A stretch of DNA of 64,000 nt from Flavobacteriales bacterium (lineage in GTDB: Bacteria; Bacteroidota; Bacteroidia; Flavobacteriales_D; Sanyastnellaceae), in the NCBI GenBank assembly GCA_947456965.1, contig CANGTU010000014.1:1-64000 (forward strand). The letters are read 5' to 3'. Position 1 is the first letter of the stretch. The number at the start of each line of letters is the position of its first letter. The translations under genes were made by a program, and so were the position numbers. Positions 39,001-54,000 of this stretch are shown piece after piece. The notes under the pieces were generated by a model. That model saw only the letters and a program-made list of their open reading frames with translations. It did not search any database and was not told the DNA's origin.

Positions 39001-42000
39001 CGTCATCCGTACCTACCCAGAGGATATTGGCGGTGAGGGGGGACTCGGCAATGGTAAAAATGGTGCAGTGGTTTTCAGCTCCGGAATTGTCGGCTGAGAT
39101 GCCTCCAGAGTTTTCCTGATTCTGCTTGCTCTTGTCATTGGTTGTGAGATCAGGTGAAATTTTTCTCCAGGTATCTCCACGGTCGTCCGAGACATGAAGG
39201 AATTGGCTTCCGCAATACAAGCGGTCGGGTTGGTGGACGCTGGGGAGTATGGCTGTGTTCCAGTTAAACCGCAGTGTAGGATCACCGGCGACCGCATAAG
39301 GACGAATATTCTTAACCTGGCGCGAGGAAATATTATATCTCCATATCTGCTCTGCACCCTGCATTTCAGAATATACAATCTCCGGTTGCGTGGGGTGGGG
39401 AAATACGCGAAATCCATCTCCGTAGCCTACCGTTTCCCAGTCGCGGGCCTCAACACCGCCGGGGCTTGCCGAAGGCCCTGTCCATGAACCATTGTCCTGC
39501 AGCCCGCCATAGACGCGATATGGCGTTTGCTTATCAAAGCTCACCTGATAAAACTGACTCACAGGAAGATTCTCCACGATCTGGAGCGTGGTACCGCCGT
39601 TCATACTGCGGTATACGCCACCATCTGTCGCGGTAAAGAGCTTTTGCGAGTCGTTCGGATCGAACCAGATGTCATGGATATCAGCGTGCATCTGACCGAG
39701 ATTCTCAAAGGTCTTTCCCCCGTCCCGGCTGATAGAGCCGAGCAGGCCCGCCTTGACGAGGATGTCGGGATTCTTCGGGTCTACAGTGATGCGCGAGAAG
39801 TAGAAGGGACGTACTACAAGCCCGAAGTCTCCATTCATAAATACCCAGCTTCCGCCGCCATCCTCAGAACGATACAACCCACGTTGCTCACTTTTCTCAG
39901 CTTCAACTACGGCATACACAATCTGGCTGTTAGACGGAGCAACAGCTACGGCAATGCGGCCCATCTTACCAGAGGGCAATCCGTTCTGCAACTTGTTCCA
40001 CGTTTTTCCGCCATCGGTACTTTTGTACAAAGCGCTCTGCATTCCGCCTGAATTGAATGACCAGGCGGTGCGGCGAAACTCCCAGAAGGCGGCATAGAGC
40101 ACATCAGGGTTATTGGGATCCATCAGGAGATCTGAGCACCCGACCCCAGGACCGATATACAGGATCTTCTGCCAGGTTTTTCCCTTGTCAGTGCTCTTGT
40201 AAACACCTCGGTCTTCGCTTTCGCTCCACAAGCCACCCAGTACGCCTGCATAGATGGTTCCGCCGTTGCGCGGATCGATTTCAATGGCACTGATGCGCTC
40301 CGACTTTTCAAGTCCCATGCGCTGCCAGTTCTTGCCACCGTCACCGCTGTAGTAGATACCATTGCCCACGGAAACACTATTGCGGGTCCACACCTCGCCA
40401 GTGCCAACCCACACGCCGTTATCGGGGTTAGTCGGGTCAACAGCCACACAACCGATGGACTGACAGTGCTCATCGAAGATCGGATTGAAGACCAATCCGG
40501 CATCGAGAGACTTCCAGACACCACCACCAGCGGTTCCAGCGTATATGATTTTGGAATCACTGGGATGGCCTTCGATATCGGTGATTCGGCCGCTCATTAA
40601 TGCGGGACCAATATGGCGGGCCTTCATATCACCGAGGTAGTCCCCGGCAATCAGAGAAGTTTGTTGTTGCGCTGTGCCTGGCATAGCAGACAGAATCAGC
40701 ATGGCGGGCACGATGAAGCGTTTCTTCATGAAGTCGGAATATTGCTGGCCAATGAACTCAAGCTATCCAATCCGATGCGGAGTACGCCGGAACATGAACA
40801 GGATGAGTCGGATGGACCCGGATTTGATTATTCGCCTGTGTACTGGAAAACGCGCTCGTCAATAGGGGCATTGATTTCTACCTTGCTGAACGTGAGCGTC
40901 TGGCTGTAGCTGTCCTTGATGCCTTCGGTCTGACTGAAGGCAACATAGACTCCGTTGACTTCCTGGTAATCGCTGAGCTTGGATTGAGTAATCAACCCCT
41001 TCATTTCTCCGGATGCGATTTCCTCTTCGGTCATGATAAGCGCTTTGGAGTCCTTATCAATAAAGTAGTATTCCACGTTGGGCACTTCCTTTCCTTCAGA
41101 GAGCTGGGTTTTCTTGTCCATTCGGATCTTAAAGCACTTGGCGCCATCCACATCCTGCTCACCTTCCAGGGAAGGGGTATAACCTAGTTCTTTCCAGCAC
41201 GCCAGGGCACTGGGGAATTCTTTGGCAGTACGCCGGATGTTTTCTGTATCCTCCGAAGGCGATTTTTCCGGCTTCTGCGTCAGGTAGTTGGTTGACCAGA
41301 GCGTTGTTCCATCAAAAGCAGTCTGGACGATTTCCATACCCTGATAGTTGAATTTGACATACATGCGGCCATCGCGCATTTGTACGATTTCCAGCGGAAT
41401 CTGCATGCCTTCCTGTTCGAGCACGGTGGTGTACTTGATGGATTGGATGTTTTTCCAATTGTCTCCGCCAAGGGTCTCATAGGACTCCTGGAGGATGGCT
41501 TCTGCAGTTTGAGCAGAAGAGATGAATGGAAGGGCCAGCATGGCCGCAACAAAGAGCATGGTTTTCATGATCGATAGGTATTTGATGAGGGCGAAGAAAG
41601 ATCAAATACCCAGAAGCCATTTACCGCTCATGGAATTTTCAGGTTTTTTTTAACTGGTGAACCTCGCCAGCCCAAGGCATGAACCGGAGTACGGTCAATA
41701 CAGGGACAGGGCGATGGTGGCGGTGGTTGCCAGGCCTGTCCGGAAGTCATGAACAATACCTGCTGGTTCACCACTGGTATCATGGTGATGCCGGATTTCA
41801 ACCCACTGGGGGAGCGTCCGGGCATAAGCCATTCCGGCCGGGGTTCAAAGTTGCTTGGTCTTGATGGAGATGCTGCATGCCCCGAAGTAGCCCAGCGCAC
41901 TTTTCTCTGAGTCGGTCTTGTTCACCACATTCCCCAGAACACGCCCCGGAGGGACGTCACCGGTGACGGAAGAAGCGGCAGTCAGGTTGAAGATGGCATA

Positions 42001-45000
42001 GTAGTAATTGTACATCTGTTCGGAAATACTGTATTGCTGCATCTCGACCAAGTCCCCTGGAAGGACCGGAAACTCATCACTGGGGACATAATTGATCAAG
42101 GGCTGACCATTGAAGAACTCATCCTTTTGGATGGACCTGTATCTGTTGCCCGGCGTGGCATTCATCAGAAACGCATTGTTGATGAGTAATCGCCACATGT
42201 AGTAGTTGACCTGATCACTCGGGTCAACGGTATTCAAGGCAACAAAGTCGCCTCCGGCATCGCCAAAAGCGCCTTCCTGAAAAACCACCGCCAAGCTGTC
42301 AATGACAGGTCCGTTACGCATTGTTTCAACAGCTTCATAACGGTCTCCGTCATAATCAATGACCAGCTTGTACTCTTTGTTGGGAAGAGCAATGAAATCA
42401 GATGTATACAGGCCATTACCGACATGAACAAATTCATAGGTGTTGGACCCCTCGGTCACGCGCACAGTGGCGTTGGTGACGGGTTGAGGCATATCGGGGC
42501 CGGTGTAGTCGGCAGAGCGGGATAACTTGATCTCCTGCTGCTGGATGAGGGTGTCTAACCCGAGAAGGATATTCCCCTCAACCACGAGTTTGGGAAATGT
42601 ATTTTTTAGATCGAGATTGATTTCTCGCTCACAAGATGTAAGTGCGATAGTGCAGGCAAGCGCCAGGATGATGGGGGCCGTTCTGTTCATGTTTAAAATT
42701 TAAATTCGTAGGTTACACTTGGGACAATTCCGAAATATGTGAGTTGGAATGCTTTGTTGACACCGGTGCCAACCTCGTAGTTATTGCCGGTTGTGGTGAC
42801 GGTTTCCCTGAAGGTAATATTCGCAGCGTTCATACGGTTGTACATATTGTAGATGCCGAATACCCATTGACTTTTCCATTTCTTGGTTTCTTTACCCTTG
42901 AGGTTCGCGGCAACGTCCAGACGATGATAGGCTGGCAAGCGATGAGCATTTCGCTCACTGTATTCAGGTACGGAGAGTCCATTGAAGGTATACTTGGATT
43001 CGGGATAGGTGATAGGGCGTCCTGATTGAAAAATGAAGTTGGCTGAAATGGACCACTTATCATTCAGTTTATAGTCCATAGTCACAGCTATGTTATGGGG
43101 CTTATCGTAGTTTGTGGCGTAGTATTTTCCATTGTTGATACCCCTTCCTCCGTTGACTCCTGGGGTGATGCGCTCTGCCCGGGAGAGGGTGTAGCTTACC
43201 CATCCCGTAAGCCGCCCCTCGCTTTTCCTGACCATTAATTCCAGTCCATAAGATCTGGCCGATCCATTCAGGATAATGGTTTCAGGGGCATTATTGAGGA
43301 GTGGTGAGGCCCCGTCGATAAAGTCAAATTGGTTTTGCATCCATTTGTAGTAGCCCTCTACGCTCAGTTCATATCGGTTGTTCGAGAGGTTTTTGAAAAG
43401 ACCAGCCGCCACCTGATCGGCAATCTGTGGCTTAATGAACTTTGAACTGGGGGTGTAAATGTCAAGGGGAGTCGGGGATGTAGCCGTCGAGAGCAAATGG
43501 ATGTATTGGTACATTCTGTTGTACCCGGCTTTTATACTGGTGGTCTCGTTTACGAGATAGTTGATACTCAGTCTCGGCTCAAAGCCAAATGTTGTATTGA
43601 GCAGCGTGTTTCTTCTGTAAGTATCAAAGGACTCAATGGTTCCTCGCTCATAGTTGTTCAAGGTCGGATTGAACGCTACGGGTTGTCCGCTCACATAATT
43701 AGGCACGGACTCATTCGCTAGTTGACCGAAGTTAGATACGCGCAGTCCGTACATCATGCTGAACCGATCGGTGATCTTGAAATCATCCTGGAGGTATACA
43801 TAATTTTCTAAAGCGTATTTCAGTGGATTGTTGGTACGAACTACCGATGACTCTGCCCCAAATGGTGAAATATTGCCAGGCCTGAAGGTGTAGTAAATGG
43901 AGCCAACGCCAAACTTGATGTTATGCCGTTCATTGGCATAGTAGTCAAGATCGACCTTCAGGTTGAGGTTGGATAGGGATGATTGCCAGAGGAAACTATT
44001 TCCGGGATAGAATGTGATTTCATAATCATAATTAGAATAGATGGCACTCACGTTCATGAATAGCTTAGAGTTAATGAGGTGATTCCATCGCAGGGTGCCA
44101 GTAATGTTGCCCCAGGAGTTGCCAAATCCGTTGGGCACGTCAATCCTGTCCCTCCCGGTATAAGCGGAGAGGTATATTCGGTCTTTATCAGAAAGGCGGT
44201 AATTGCTTCTGAAGTTCAGATCATAGAAATAGAGGCGGTTCCGGCTAATGGTTGTATCCGGGACAAGCGGAAGAAAGAGGTCCGCATAGGAACGGCGGCC
44301 GGAGATGAGCATCGATCCATTGGCGCCATTCTCGAGAACTTTGCCGAGGGGAGTCTCTACGGTGAGACGGCTGGAAAGAAGTCCTATACCGCCAGTGGCT
44401 GAGAACTTCTTATTGCTGCCTTCACGCATTCGGATATCCAATACGGATGATAGACGACCACCATATCTGGCCGGGATGCCGCCCTTGTATATGGTAGCAT
44501 CCTTCAGGGCATCAGCATTGAAAACAGAGAAGAAGCCAAACAAGTGTGAAGGATTGTACACGATGGCCTCATCCAGCAGAATGAGGTTCTGATCAGCAGA
44601 TCCACCTCGTACATTGAACCCGCCAGACCCTTCGTTCGGCGCGGATACACCAGGAAGCAGTTGAATGGACTTGATCACATCAGCCTCACCTAATACCATG
44701 GGGAGTTGCTTGATCTCCTTCGCGGATATGCGATCCGTGGACATTTCCGTGCTGTATATCCGTTGATTCGCTTTGTTGCTGGAAATCTCCACTTCCTTGA
44801 GATTCTGCGCCTTTTCACTCAGCAGCAGATCGAGCGTTAGGTCAGAGCCGATATCTACCGTGATTGTTTTCTGATCGAATCCAATGTAGCTCACGACGAT
44901 TGTCACCCGGCCTTTGTCCACCGCAAGGGAGTAAAAGCCATAGGCATTCGAAGCTGTGCCGTTGCTCGTGTTTGCTATTTGTACAATGGCACCAACGAGA

Positions 45001-48000
45001 AATTCATTGGATATACTATCCTTGACATAGCCCGACAGGGTGAATTTCTGGGCATTTGCCTGAAGTGTGGACGCAAGCACAGCAAGTGCAAGGCCCCATT
45101 TGATTTTTGTCAACATAGTTAGGATAAATAATAGGGTGCGAATTTTCAACCGCTCTTTTCCCTTGATCCCGTAACATAGGTTACCATTTTTTCAATACAT
45201 GATCGGACATGTGTCATCCGGATATCACCTCCAGAAGGCAGGGATCATGATCTGCGTTGTCCCGGCGGCATGGGTGCAGATCGCATAGTCTATCGGATTT
45301 ACTGTTAATAGCCCCGCAGAACACGAGTGGTTGAACCAGCAGCCGGATGAGTGTTGTGCTGCCACGCCGGATGCATCAGAGGATGGTTGCCAAACCACCC
45401 TGCCGCAAGGGCTTTCGCATTTTTTATAGATCATAAAGCCGGAAGCCAGGGTATTTTGTTTCAACTTGGGCCTGCTTATGGTCACAGTGTGGTCAAACTG
45501 ATCATGACGCTCTTGAGCTTGCGAGTTGTCGCGTGGAGCCATGCAGCGCCAACCGGCCCCTGATGTTCGCAGAGACCCTACTGAATTAACTTCGTAAACA
45601 AACACAGACTCATATGAAAAAAATCATGCTTCTCGCTTCGGCCGCTCTGGCCATTTCCGTAGCAGCGGTGCTTCCGGATAACCCTGAAACACTGGCGATA
45701 GGTTCCCCTGCACCCAAAGCCGATCTGGAAATGAAAGGGACCAGCGGTGAGCTGTACTCGCTGCGCAAAGTGTCGGGGGCCAATGGACTTGTGGTCATCT
45801 TCACCTGCAACACTTGCCCGTTTGTCGTGGGTGCCGATGGCTATGGTGAGGGCTGGGAAGGTCGCTATGGAGGCATCAATGGCGCCTGTGCCAAAAGCAA
45901 TGTGGGGGTGATTTATGTGAACAGCAATGAAGCGAAGCGCGAAAAGGGGGATAATCTGGAAGACATGAAGGAACGCGCTGCAGCGAACCGCTACGGTGAC
46001 GTGCCGTATGTGCTCGACAAGAACTCCGAGCTCGCTAATGCATTCGGTGCCCGTACGACACCACATGTGTTCGTCTTCGATAAGAATTTGAAACTGGTTT
46101 ATCGCGGTGCAATCGATGATAACTACGAATCACCGGCCAAAGTGAAGCAGTCCTATCTTCTTGACGCAATCAGCAATCTGGCAGCAGGAAAGAAAGTAGA
46201 TCCAGCTGATACCAAACCGGTTGGATGCAGCATCAAGCGCGTGTCATAAACCATGCGGACCACCAGCAGGTGGCTCACCATCCCGTACCCACATAAATAC
46301 ATGGGGATTGTCCATGTAAGGCGTGAGGTCACGCGTGCATAGAATCAACCCGAGGTCAATCAGCCAAAGCACTGCTCCTCCACCTACGGTGAGGGTATAA
46401 AAAACCGGCACCTTGACATCAGTGCCGAGGTACAAGCGATGGACTCCAAATAACCCCAGACTGAGGTCGAGCACGGCCGCCACCAGTCTGGGGTTTTCTT
46501 TTACCTCCAAGGTGTCGTTTCGGGAAAACCGCCAGCGATATTCGGAATCACCCGTTTCTTCAAAGAAAACCTTCCCCAAGCGCGAAGCCGGAAAGAAGCC
46601 GCGCTGCGAGCGGGCTTGTGGTGTGCAGAAGCAAAGCGCAAGGATAAGTACGGCGAATGCGCGCATTGCCGCAAAGGTAAGGTCTGAAAAGCGCGACTTA
46701 CGTGAGAATCAGCATGGCGTCGCCATAGCAGAAGAAGCGGTATTTCTCCTTGATGGCCTCATTGTATGCATGCATAACCAGGTCGTAGCCGCCAAAGGCG
46801 GTGGTGGTCATGAGCAATACACTCTCCGGCTCATGGAAGTTAGTAATGAGACTGTCGGCAATCAGAAAATCGTAAGGTGGGAATATGAACTTGCTGGCCC
46901 ACCCATCAAAGGGCTTGAGCATATTGTTGGTGCTCACGCTCGATTCAAATGCCCGCAGCACCGTGGTGCCCACCGCACACACCCGGCGTCCGTTCCTTTT
47001 CGCCTCATTCACCATATCCGCAGTTTCGGCGGGTATAATGATTTGCTCACTATCCGTTTTGTGCTTGGTGAGATCTTCCACTTCCACGGTCCGGAAGGTG
47101 CCCAGGCCAATGTGCAAAGTCATTTCTGCCATGTGCACGCCTTTGATCTCCATGCGCTTAGAGAGCTCGCGGCTGAAGTGCAGGCCGGCAGTCGGCGCCG
47201 CTACCGCACCTTCATGCTTGGCGTAGATGGTTTGGTAACGAAACTCGTCCTCCGGTTCAACCGGACGCTTGATGTACTTGGGAAGGGGTGTTTCGCCGAG
47301 AGAATAAATGAGCTTCTTGAAGTCGTCGTGGTTGCCGTCATACAGAAAACGCAAGGTGCGGCCTCGGGATGTAGTGTTGTCAATGACTTCAGCGACAAGC
47401 TCATCGTTGGGACCGAAGTACAGCTTGTTACCGATCCTGATTTTCCGCGCAGGATCGACGACCGTATCCCACAAGAGGCTTTGTGAATTGAGCTCACGCA
47501 GCATGAAGACTTCAATCATGGATCCGGTCTTCTCCTTATTGCCGTACATACGCGCCGGAAATACGCGTGTGTTATTGTTGACGAGCACATCTCCCTCTTC
47601 AAAATAGTCCATGATGTCTTTGAAGACCCGATGTTCAATCTTGCCGGTATTCTTGTGGACAACCATCAGGCGAGCTTCGTCGCGATGCCTGGCTGGATAT
47701 TGGGCGATGAGCTCTTCCGGGAGTTTATACCGGAATTGCCCGAGCTTCATGGTAGAAATCAAAGTAATGTATTTAGAAAAATGGTCGGCAAAGGTACGAA
47801 TTCTTTAAGCGTTTGTAAAGGGAAAGTTGTACAAGTGACTGATGACGCGGCAATTATGATTGCTCTTCCTCGCAAAGCCGCATCAGCCGCGCAATGGCCT
47901 CGTCCATACTGATCATATCCGCTTCCCCGTAGGGCGCACAGGAAGTCCGGCGCAGCGCTGCCAGATGCGATCCACTACCCAGTCTCTGTCCGAAGTCATG

Positions 48001-51000
48001 TGCAAGACTGCGGATATAGGTTCCCTTGGATACGTCGGCCTCAAAGGCTGCATCGGGAAGCTGGATCCGGGTAAGCCGGAATCCATGTATCTCGATTAGC
48101 GCCTTCCTCATCTCTACCATTTCTCCTTTCCGCGCGGCTTCGTAAGCCCGACGCCCGTCAATCCACTTAGCGCTGTGCGCCGGTGGGGTCTGCAACTGTT
48201 CTCCAAGAAATGTGGCTGCGGTTTCGTGGAGTTGTTGCTCGGTGAGGTGGTGATAGGGAAAGTCACCTTCAGGCGCGGTTTCGAGATCGAAGCTCGGCGT
48301 AGTCTGTCCGAGTCTGATGATGCCTGTATAGGTCTTGGATCCGCCTTGAATCTGGCTGATCAATTTGGTCATTCGGCCGGTGCATACTACAAGCATACCG
48401 GTAGCCAGAGGATCGAGTGTACCCGCATGGCCAATCTTGAAAGACCTGCGTTGTCCGATGGTTTCAGGAGCTTTAAGCTTGCGCAGAATGATCCACTTCA
48501 ACTTGTTGACCACATCGAAACTGGTCCACCCAAAGGGCTTGTCAATAACAAGAACAGCTCCCTCATAGAGGTCCCCGACGGTATGAAAAGTATGGGCGGA
48601 GGGCAGATCTGGATTCAAGCGGCCCCAAAGTTAACCTCATCACCCCGCGTAATCAGGAACAGAAAACCGCGATGATTGAGCCAGCCGGTCCAGGGGGTTT
48701 TCCACCATGCTCCTGCAGGTCCAGCGGCCACGGCTGGCCCTGAAAGCCATACAGTGCCGGGTTCGTCACGCCCGAGTTCGACCTCGTCATCACCGATTGA
48801 AGTAATGCGGATGGCTATACCCGGAAGGGGCTTCCCGATGGAACCGGGCTCAAAGGCCTCCTGGCTCAGTGGCTTTCCTGCGATATCACGGCCGCTGTAA
48901 TCGGCCTGATTGATAGCAAATACTGAGGCGGTTTCATCACTGCCAGCGCACAGAAACACCGGGATTCCCTGATCAGCAAGCCGGCCCATATGCAGGTTTC
49001 CAGGATCCAGCTCAGCACAGAATACGGACCGGATACCGGACAGATTATGTCGCCCGGCCAGCCCGGCCAGCGCAGCGAGCTGCTCGGGTGACGCCACCAC
49101 CAGAGGATGCTCACCTGCAGTGAGACCTTCTGCGAAGCGCTCGGCTGACTGGCCCTCACCCTGGATGGTAAGCCGCAGATCGCAAAGCAGCGGGAGAAGC
49201 AGTTCGACGACATAGCCGAAGGCCGTGTAGAGGGGGAGATCAACATACAGCGTATCTCCTGGTGTAAATGTGTGCACTTGCCGGAGTGATTGAAGCGCAG
49301 CCAGAAGTTGGAATGGAGTGAGTGCCGTGGTTTTCCAGTGATGGCTTTCCTTCCGGAAGAAGAAAACCGCATCCATAGAGGTTGCCGGTGTTCTGCGGAA
49401 CCACCCTGTGAGCCCTCTGCGTGCCGCACGGATGTTGCGACAGGCTACGTGCAGTTCTCGATGCTGGCTCATTGATGCATACATATCTTCGAGGTAAATC
49501 ACCTCGTCTTCTACCGGCGCACATCCCGTAAAGCGCAAGTCATTGACGGTGATGAGCAGGCGGGCGCCGGACTGATTCATCACATATAACCGCTCTTCAT
49601 TGTTCCAGTCCGGCCGGATGGGCACAGCGCACTTGCCGTTGAGAAAAAGCCACAGATAAATCAGAAGGGCCTCTGGACTTTTGGGGAGTAATACGGCCAC
49701 GCGCTCATGGTGCGCAAGCGGACGCTCCAGAATCTCTCCGAGAATAGCAAGCCGTCGCGGCAGCGTACAGAACTGCATATCTGTGAGCGCTCCGTCCCAG
49801 TGGCCGCGGGGAGAGCGGCGAAGTACGGACTGGATTTGAGAGGCCAGTCGTGGCTCGCGCTTCAGCCGGCGGGTGAAGTTGAGCGCCTCCAGTTCTTTCA
49901 TACGCTGCCGGAGGAGGAATGCTGGTGTTTGGCCCGTAGAGGGGCGGCCGACCTGCACGTCCACAATTCTGCGCAGATCACCATTGCGGAGGCGCAGCAT
50001 AGCCGGACTTCCGGCAAGGTAAGAGAACGGAGTGCCAATGACGTTGCCAAGGTGGACGGGGATCACGGGACCTTGAATGCGGGATGAAAGGTGTTCAGCG
50101 CCTTTCCGGAATTCCAGGAGCTGCCCCGTTCGCGTTACCGTGCCCTCAGCAAAGAGGGCCACCAGATGCCCGTCTCTCACCAGCCGCACCACGGCCTCAT
50201 TGAAGCGGTCAAGATCGGCGCGTCCTGAACGGGGCTCCACAGGCACGCATCCAGCCCAGGCGAGGATGGGTTTCAACCACTTGCGCTTGTAAATGTCGCC
50301 GTTCATCACGAAATGTACCGGCCTGGGCATGGCGGCCAGAAGGATCAGAAAGTCGAGATAGCTGACGTGATTAACCACCAGTAGCGCTCCACCGGTGGAA
50401 GGTATGCGGCCGGAATCATGGCAGCGGATGCGGAAAAGGATACGAGCCAGGCCGCGCAGCAGCGCTACCAGAAATCTGTGGCCGGCGTTTGGTCGGAGTG
50501 TTTTCATGCCTCAAAACACGACAGGGTACTTGAATATGGATGGCCACTCTCTCAGAAAAAGGGTGGGAAAGGAAGGGGGAGCTTGAATACAAGGTGAGCT
50601 CATATTTACACATAAGTAGTTTTATATTAGCATAATAAAGAATCAAATTAATTCTTAGTGGCTTGTTGGAACATAAAAAACGTATGCAAAAATGGATGTT
50701 CTGGAAACCTGTCTGGCCCTGATGGCCCCGGCGGAACACCGCCAGTTTTGTGAGCAGCTCAAGGCCAACCGCAATGCCCGGATGGACTTCCTCCTGGCGG
50801 AGCGGCTCTACAAAGAGCGAGAGGAAACGACGGACCTCAGTCGTGAGCTTTATGGTCAAGGGTCCTCCAATGCCTATCACAGTCTGCGCAAACGCCTTCA
50901 GTCGCATGCGCTTCGCTTCCTTTCCTCTCGGTATAGGGAGGCGCTTTCGGTTGCCGACTTGCCTCCGTCGGGTGACGCCCTGGTTGTAGCTCGGCTTATG

Positions 51001-54000
51001 ATCCGCCGGGGACATTTCCGCCAGGCACTTGCCTTGCTTCGCCGGGCCGAACGGGATGCACGGTCAGAGGGCCAACCGGTGGAACTGGATGTTATCTACC
51101 GCGAAATGATGCGCCATGCCGTAGAACTTGAACTCAATCCCGAGCCTGTTGCTGCAAGATGGATGGAGAACCGCAGGAAGATTGAGCGCAAACGACAGCT
51201 CGAAGTGGCCAGCAGTCTGTTGCACTGGAGACTTCATGAGTTGAGTAAGCATGGCCTGGTGCCGGATCTTGACGATATTTCTCGTTCCATTTTGTCCGCC
51301 GTGCGGATAGATAAAGATGCGGCAAATGACGTATCGTTTATGTTCCTCTTGTGCCAGATGGTGCGCGATGCTGTTATCCGTACAAAAGACTACCACCGGC
51401 TGGAGCCTTTCGTAGGCAGGATTTTTCGAGGGTTCATGCGCGCGGGTGCGCTCACCCGCCACCCGGATGAATACGCGGGACTTCTCTACATGTACGCGCA
51501 CGTGCTCTACCGCAACCGCAAGTTTGATGAGGCAGCCGAGCAGCTCGACCACCTGCGCAGGGTGATTGCTCCGGGAGGAGCGGCACTCCGCCACCTTCGT
51601 CCCAAGTACTTGCTGCTGCGTGCTGCTGTGAAGAGCTACAGCGGATTCAACGAACAGGCCGCAGCCGACCTCGAGCAGGCCATCACCGATGAGGCCCTCC
51701 ACCTGCAACCCCGTGACCGCCTCAATCTTCTGCTCAACTTATCGGTATACTATTTTCAGTCATCGAAATTCAAGGAGGCGCATGCTGCACTGCTTCGGAT
51801 GAACCACAAGGAAAGCTGGATGGAACGGCAACTGGGCATGGAATGGGGGTTCAAGAAGAACCTGATCGAAGCGATCATTCTGGTGGAGCTGGGTGAGGAT
51901 GAACGGGCTTTAACAAGGCTCCGTTACATAGAGAGTCACTACCGCACCTTTTTTTCGGCACCGTTATATCGTCGCGCAGGTGCTTTCGTCGGACTGATCC
52001 GCAGGGTGGTTCAGGATCCGGATATCGTGCGCGGAGGATCATTCGCCAGAGAAATTGAGGAGGCCGATCTCGGATTGCCGGGTGATCGGGAAGATATTCA
52101 GGCCATCACTTTCTTCTGCTGGATCAAGTCGCGGATCAATGGAACGCCCTACTATGAGGAACTGCTGCGCACTATACGACGTCCCGAGCGGACATGACGG
52201 GTACTGGGCACATCGGATTAACTTCGCCTCATGAATATTCTTGTACGTTCACTGCTTTTCGTATCCCTGCCCATCATACTGGGTTCATGCGGGCGTAAGT
52301 CGGAGCAGGCAGCGGATTATAACAATGCCCTCATCGATCGTCAGATGCATGTGGTGGAAGCTTTGGATATGATGGACAGCACACTTCGTGACAGTACCAT
52401 CACTGAAGACAGGCTCGACTATGCCTTTGCCAACTTGCAGGCGAAAGTGAAGTCAGCAGTCATGGCGGTGGACAGTATCGGGCCTTTCAAGCAGGATCCG
52501 TCACTCCAGGCTGCGGCACGCCAGTTATTCAGGTCTTATGAGGCCATGACCGACGGAGATTATGCGCGGCTGGTAGCAATCCGAAAGCTGCCTGACAGTG
52601 CCATTACCTCAGATGTGGTGGATACGAATAATGCCATTATTCGGCGCCTCCAGTCAGTATCTCAAGCCGCTCAGAAGAAGTTCATCCTGCAACAATCTGA
52701 ATTCGGCCGGAAGTACAATCTGTCTTTCGACTAGTCTTTCAGCGGTCAAGCCAGGCCTTGAATGCCGCTGCACGTTGTCTGCTCACAAATACTTCTTCAT
52801 CAAATGTGGGCTGCACCATGAGTTGAAGGCGGCTGCTGAAGTGAGGTTCAATCCGGTGGATTGCATCCATGGAAATGATCATGGCCCGGTTGATCCGGAA
52901 GAATTTTTCGGGTGATAATTCCTGTTCGATTTCCTCAATCGTGGATTCTATCAGGTAGCGATCATTCTTCCGCGTGGTGATGAAGGTGCTTCCTTCCTCT
53001 GAAAAGCAATAGGCCATGTCTTCCACCTGAACAAATGCCAACCGCCCCGCGGTCTTGACCAAAAATCTCCTGCGGTAGTCGCGGCGCTCGCGTGAAATGG
53101 ATGCGATCAGCTCCCGCAGATCTTCCGACTGCACCGGCTTTTTTCGGCTTTCTTCAAACCGTTCGATGGACTGCTGCAAGCCTTCAGGCTCTACAGGCTT
53201 TAGCAGATAGTCGAGCCCGTTGACGCGGAAGGCTTTGATGGCATAGTGATCATAGGCAGTGGTAAATACCACCGGACAAGGAACTTCTATCCGCTGAAAG
53301 ATATCGAAGCTCAAGCCATCGGCCAGTTGTACATCCAGAAAGGCCAGATCGGGTGCCGGTTGTTGCGTCAGCACGGCCGTGGCGTCTTCGATGCTGTCGA
53401 CCTGTGCAACGAGTGTCCAATCCGGGCGCATTTCGCCTATCATGCGTATCAGCCGGCGAGCAGCCGGCTGCTCATCTTCCACTACAAGATATCGGATCAT
53501 GACTCGATGGAAATAAGGGGGAGGTAAACGGAAAAGTGGGTTGCCGTTTCTTCTACCCGGACATCCTTCCCGAAGGTCAGCCGGAAGCGTTCCTTGATAT
53601 TTCGCAACCCGGTTCCTGTGCCCTCCTGTTTTCCGGCTTTGAGTTGCAGGTTGTTGCGCACTACCAGAAAGCCATCCTCAGAGAGGACCTCCAGCCGAAG
53701 GGGTTTCTTGCGACTCACAATGTTATGCTTAATGGCATTTTCGGCCAGGATCTGCAGGGATAGGGGAACGATATAGTTGCGCTGGGCCGCTTGATCCACC
53801 CGCACGTCCACGTGAAGGGATTCACCGAATCGCTCTCCCACAAGATAGAGGTAGCTGTGCAGACATTCAAGCTCTTCAGCCAGAGTTACTGCTTCTCGTT
53901 CCTTCAGATCCAGAATGTTTCGGTAAACTTTGCTGAGTTCATGGACAAAGATCACCGCGCGTGAAGGATCATCCGGAATCAGAGAAGCCAGGGTATTCAG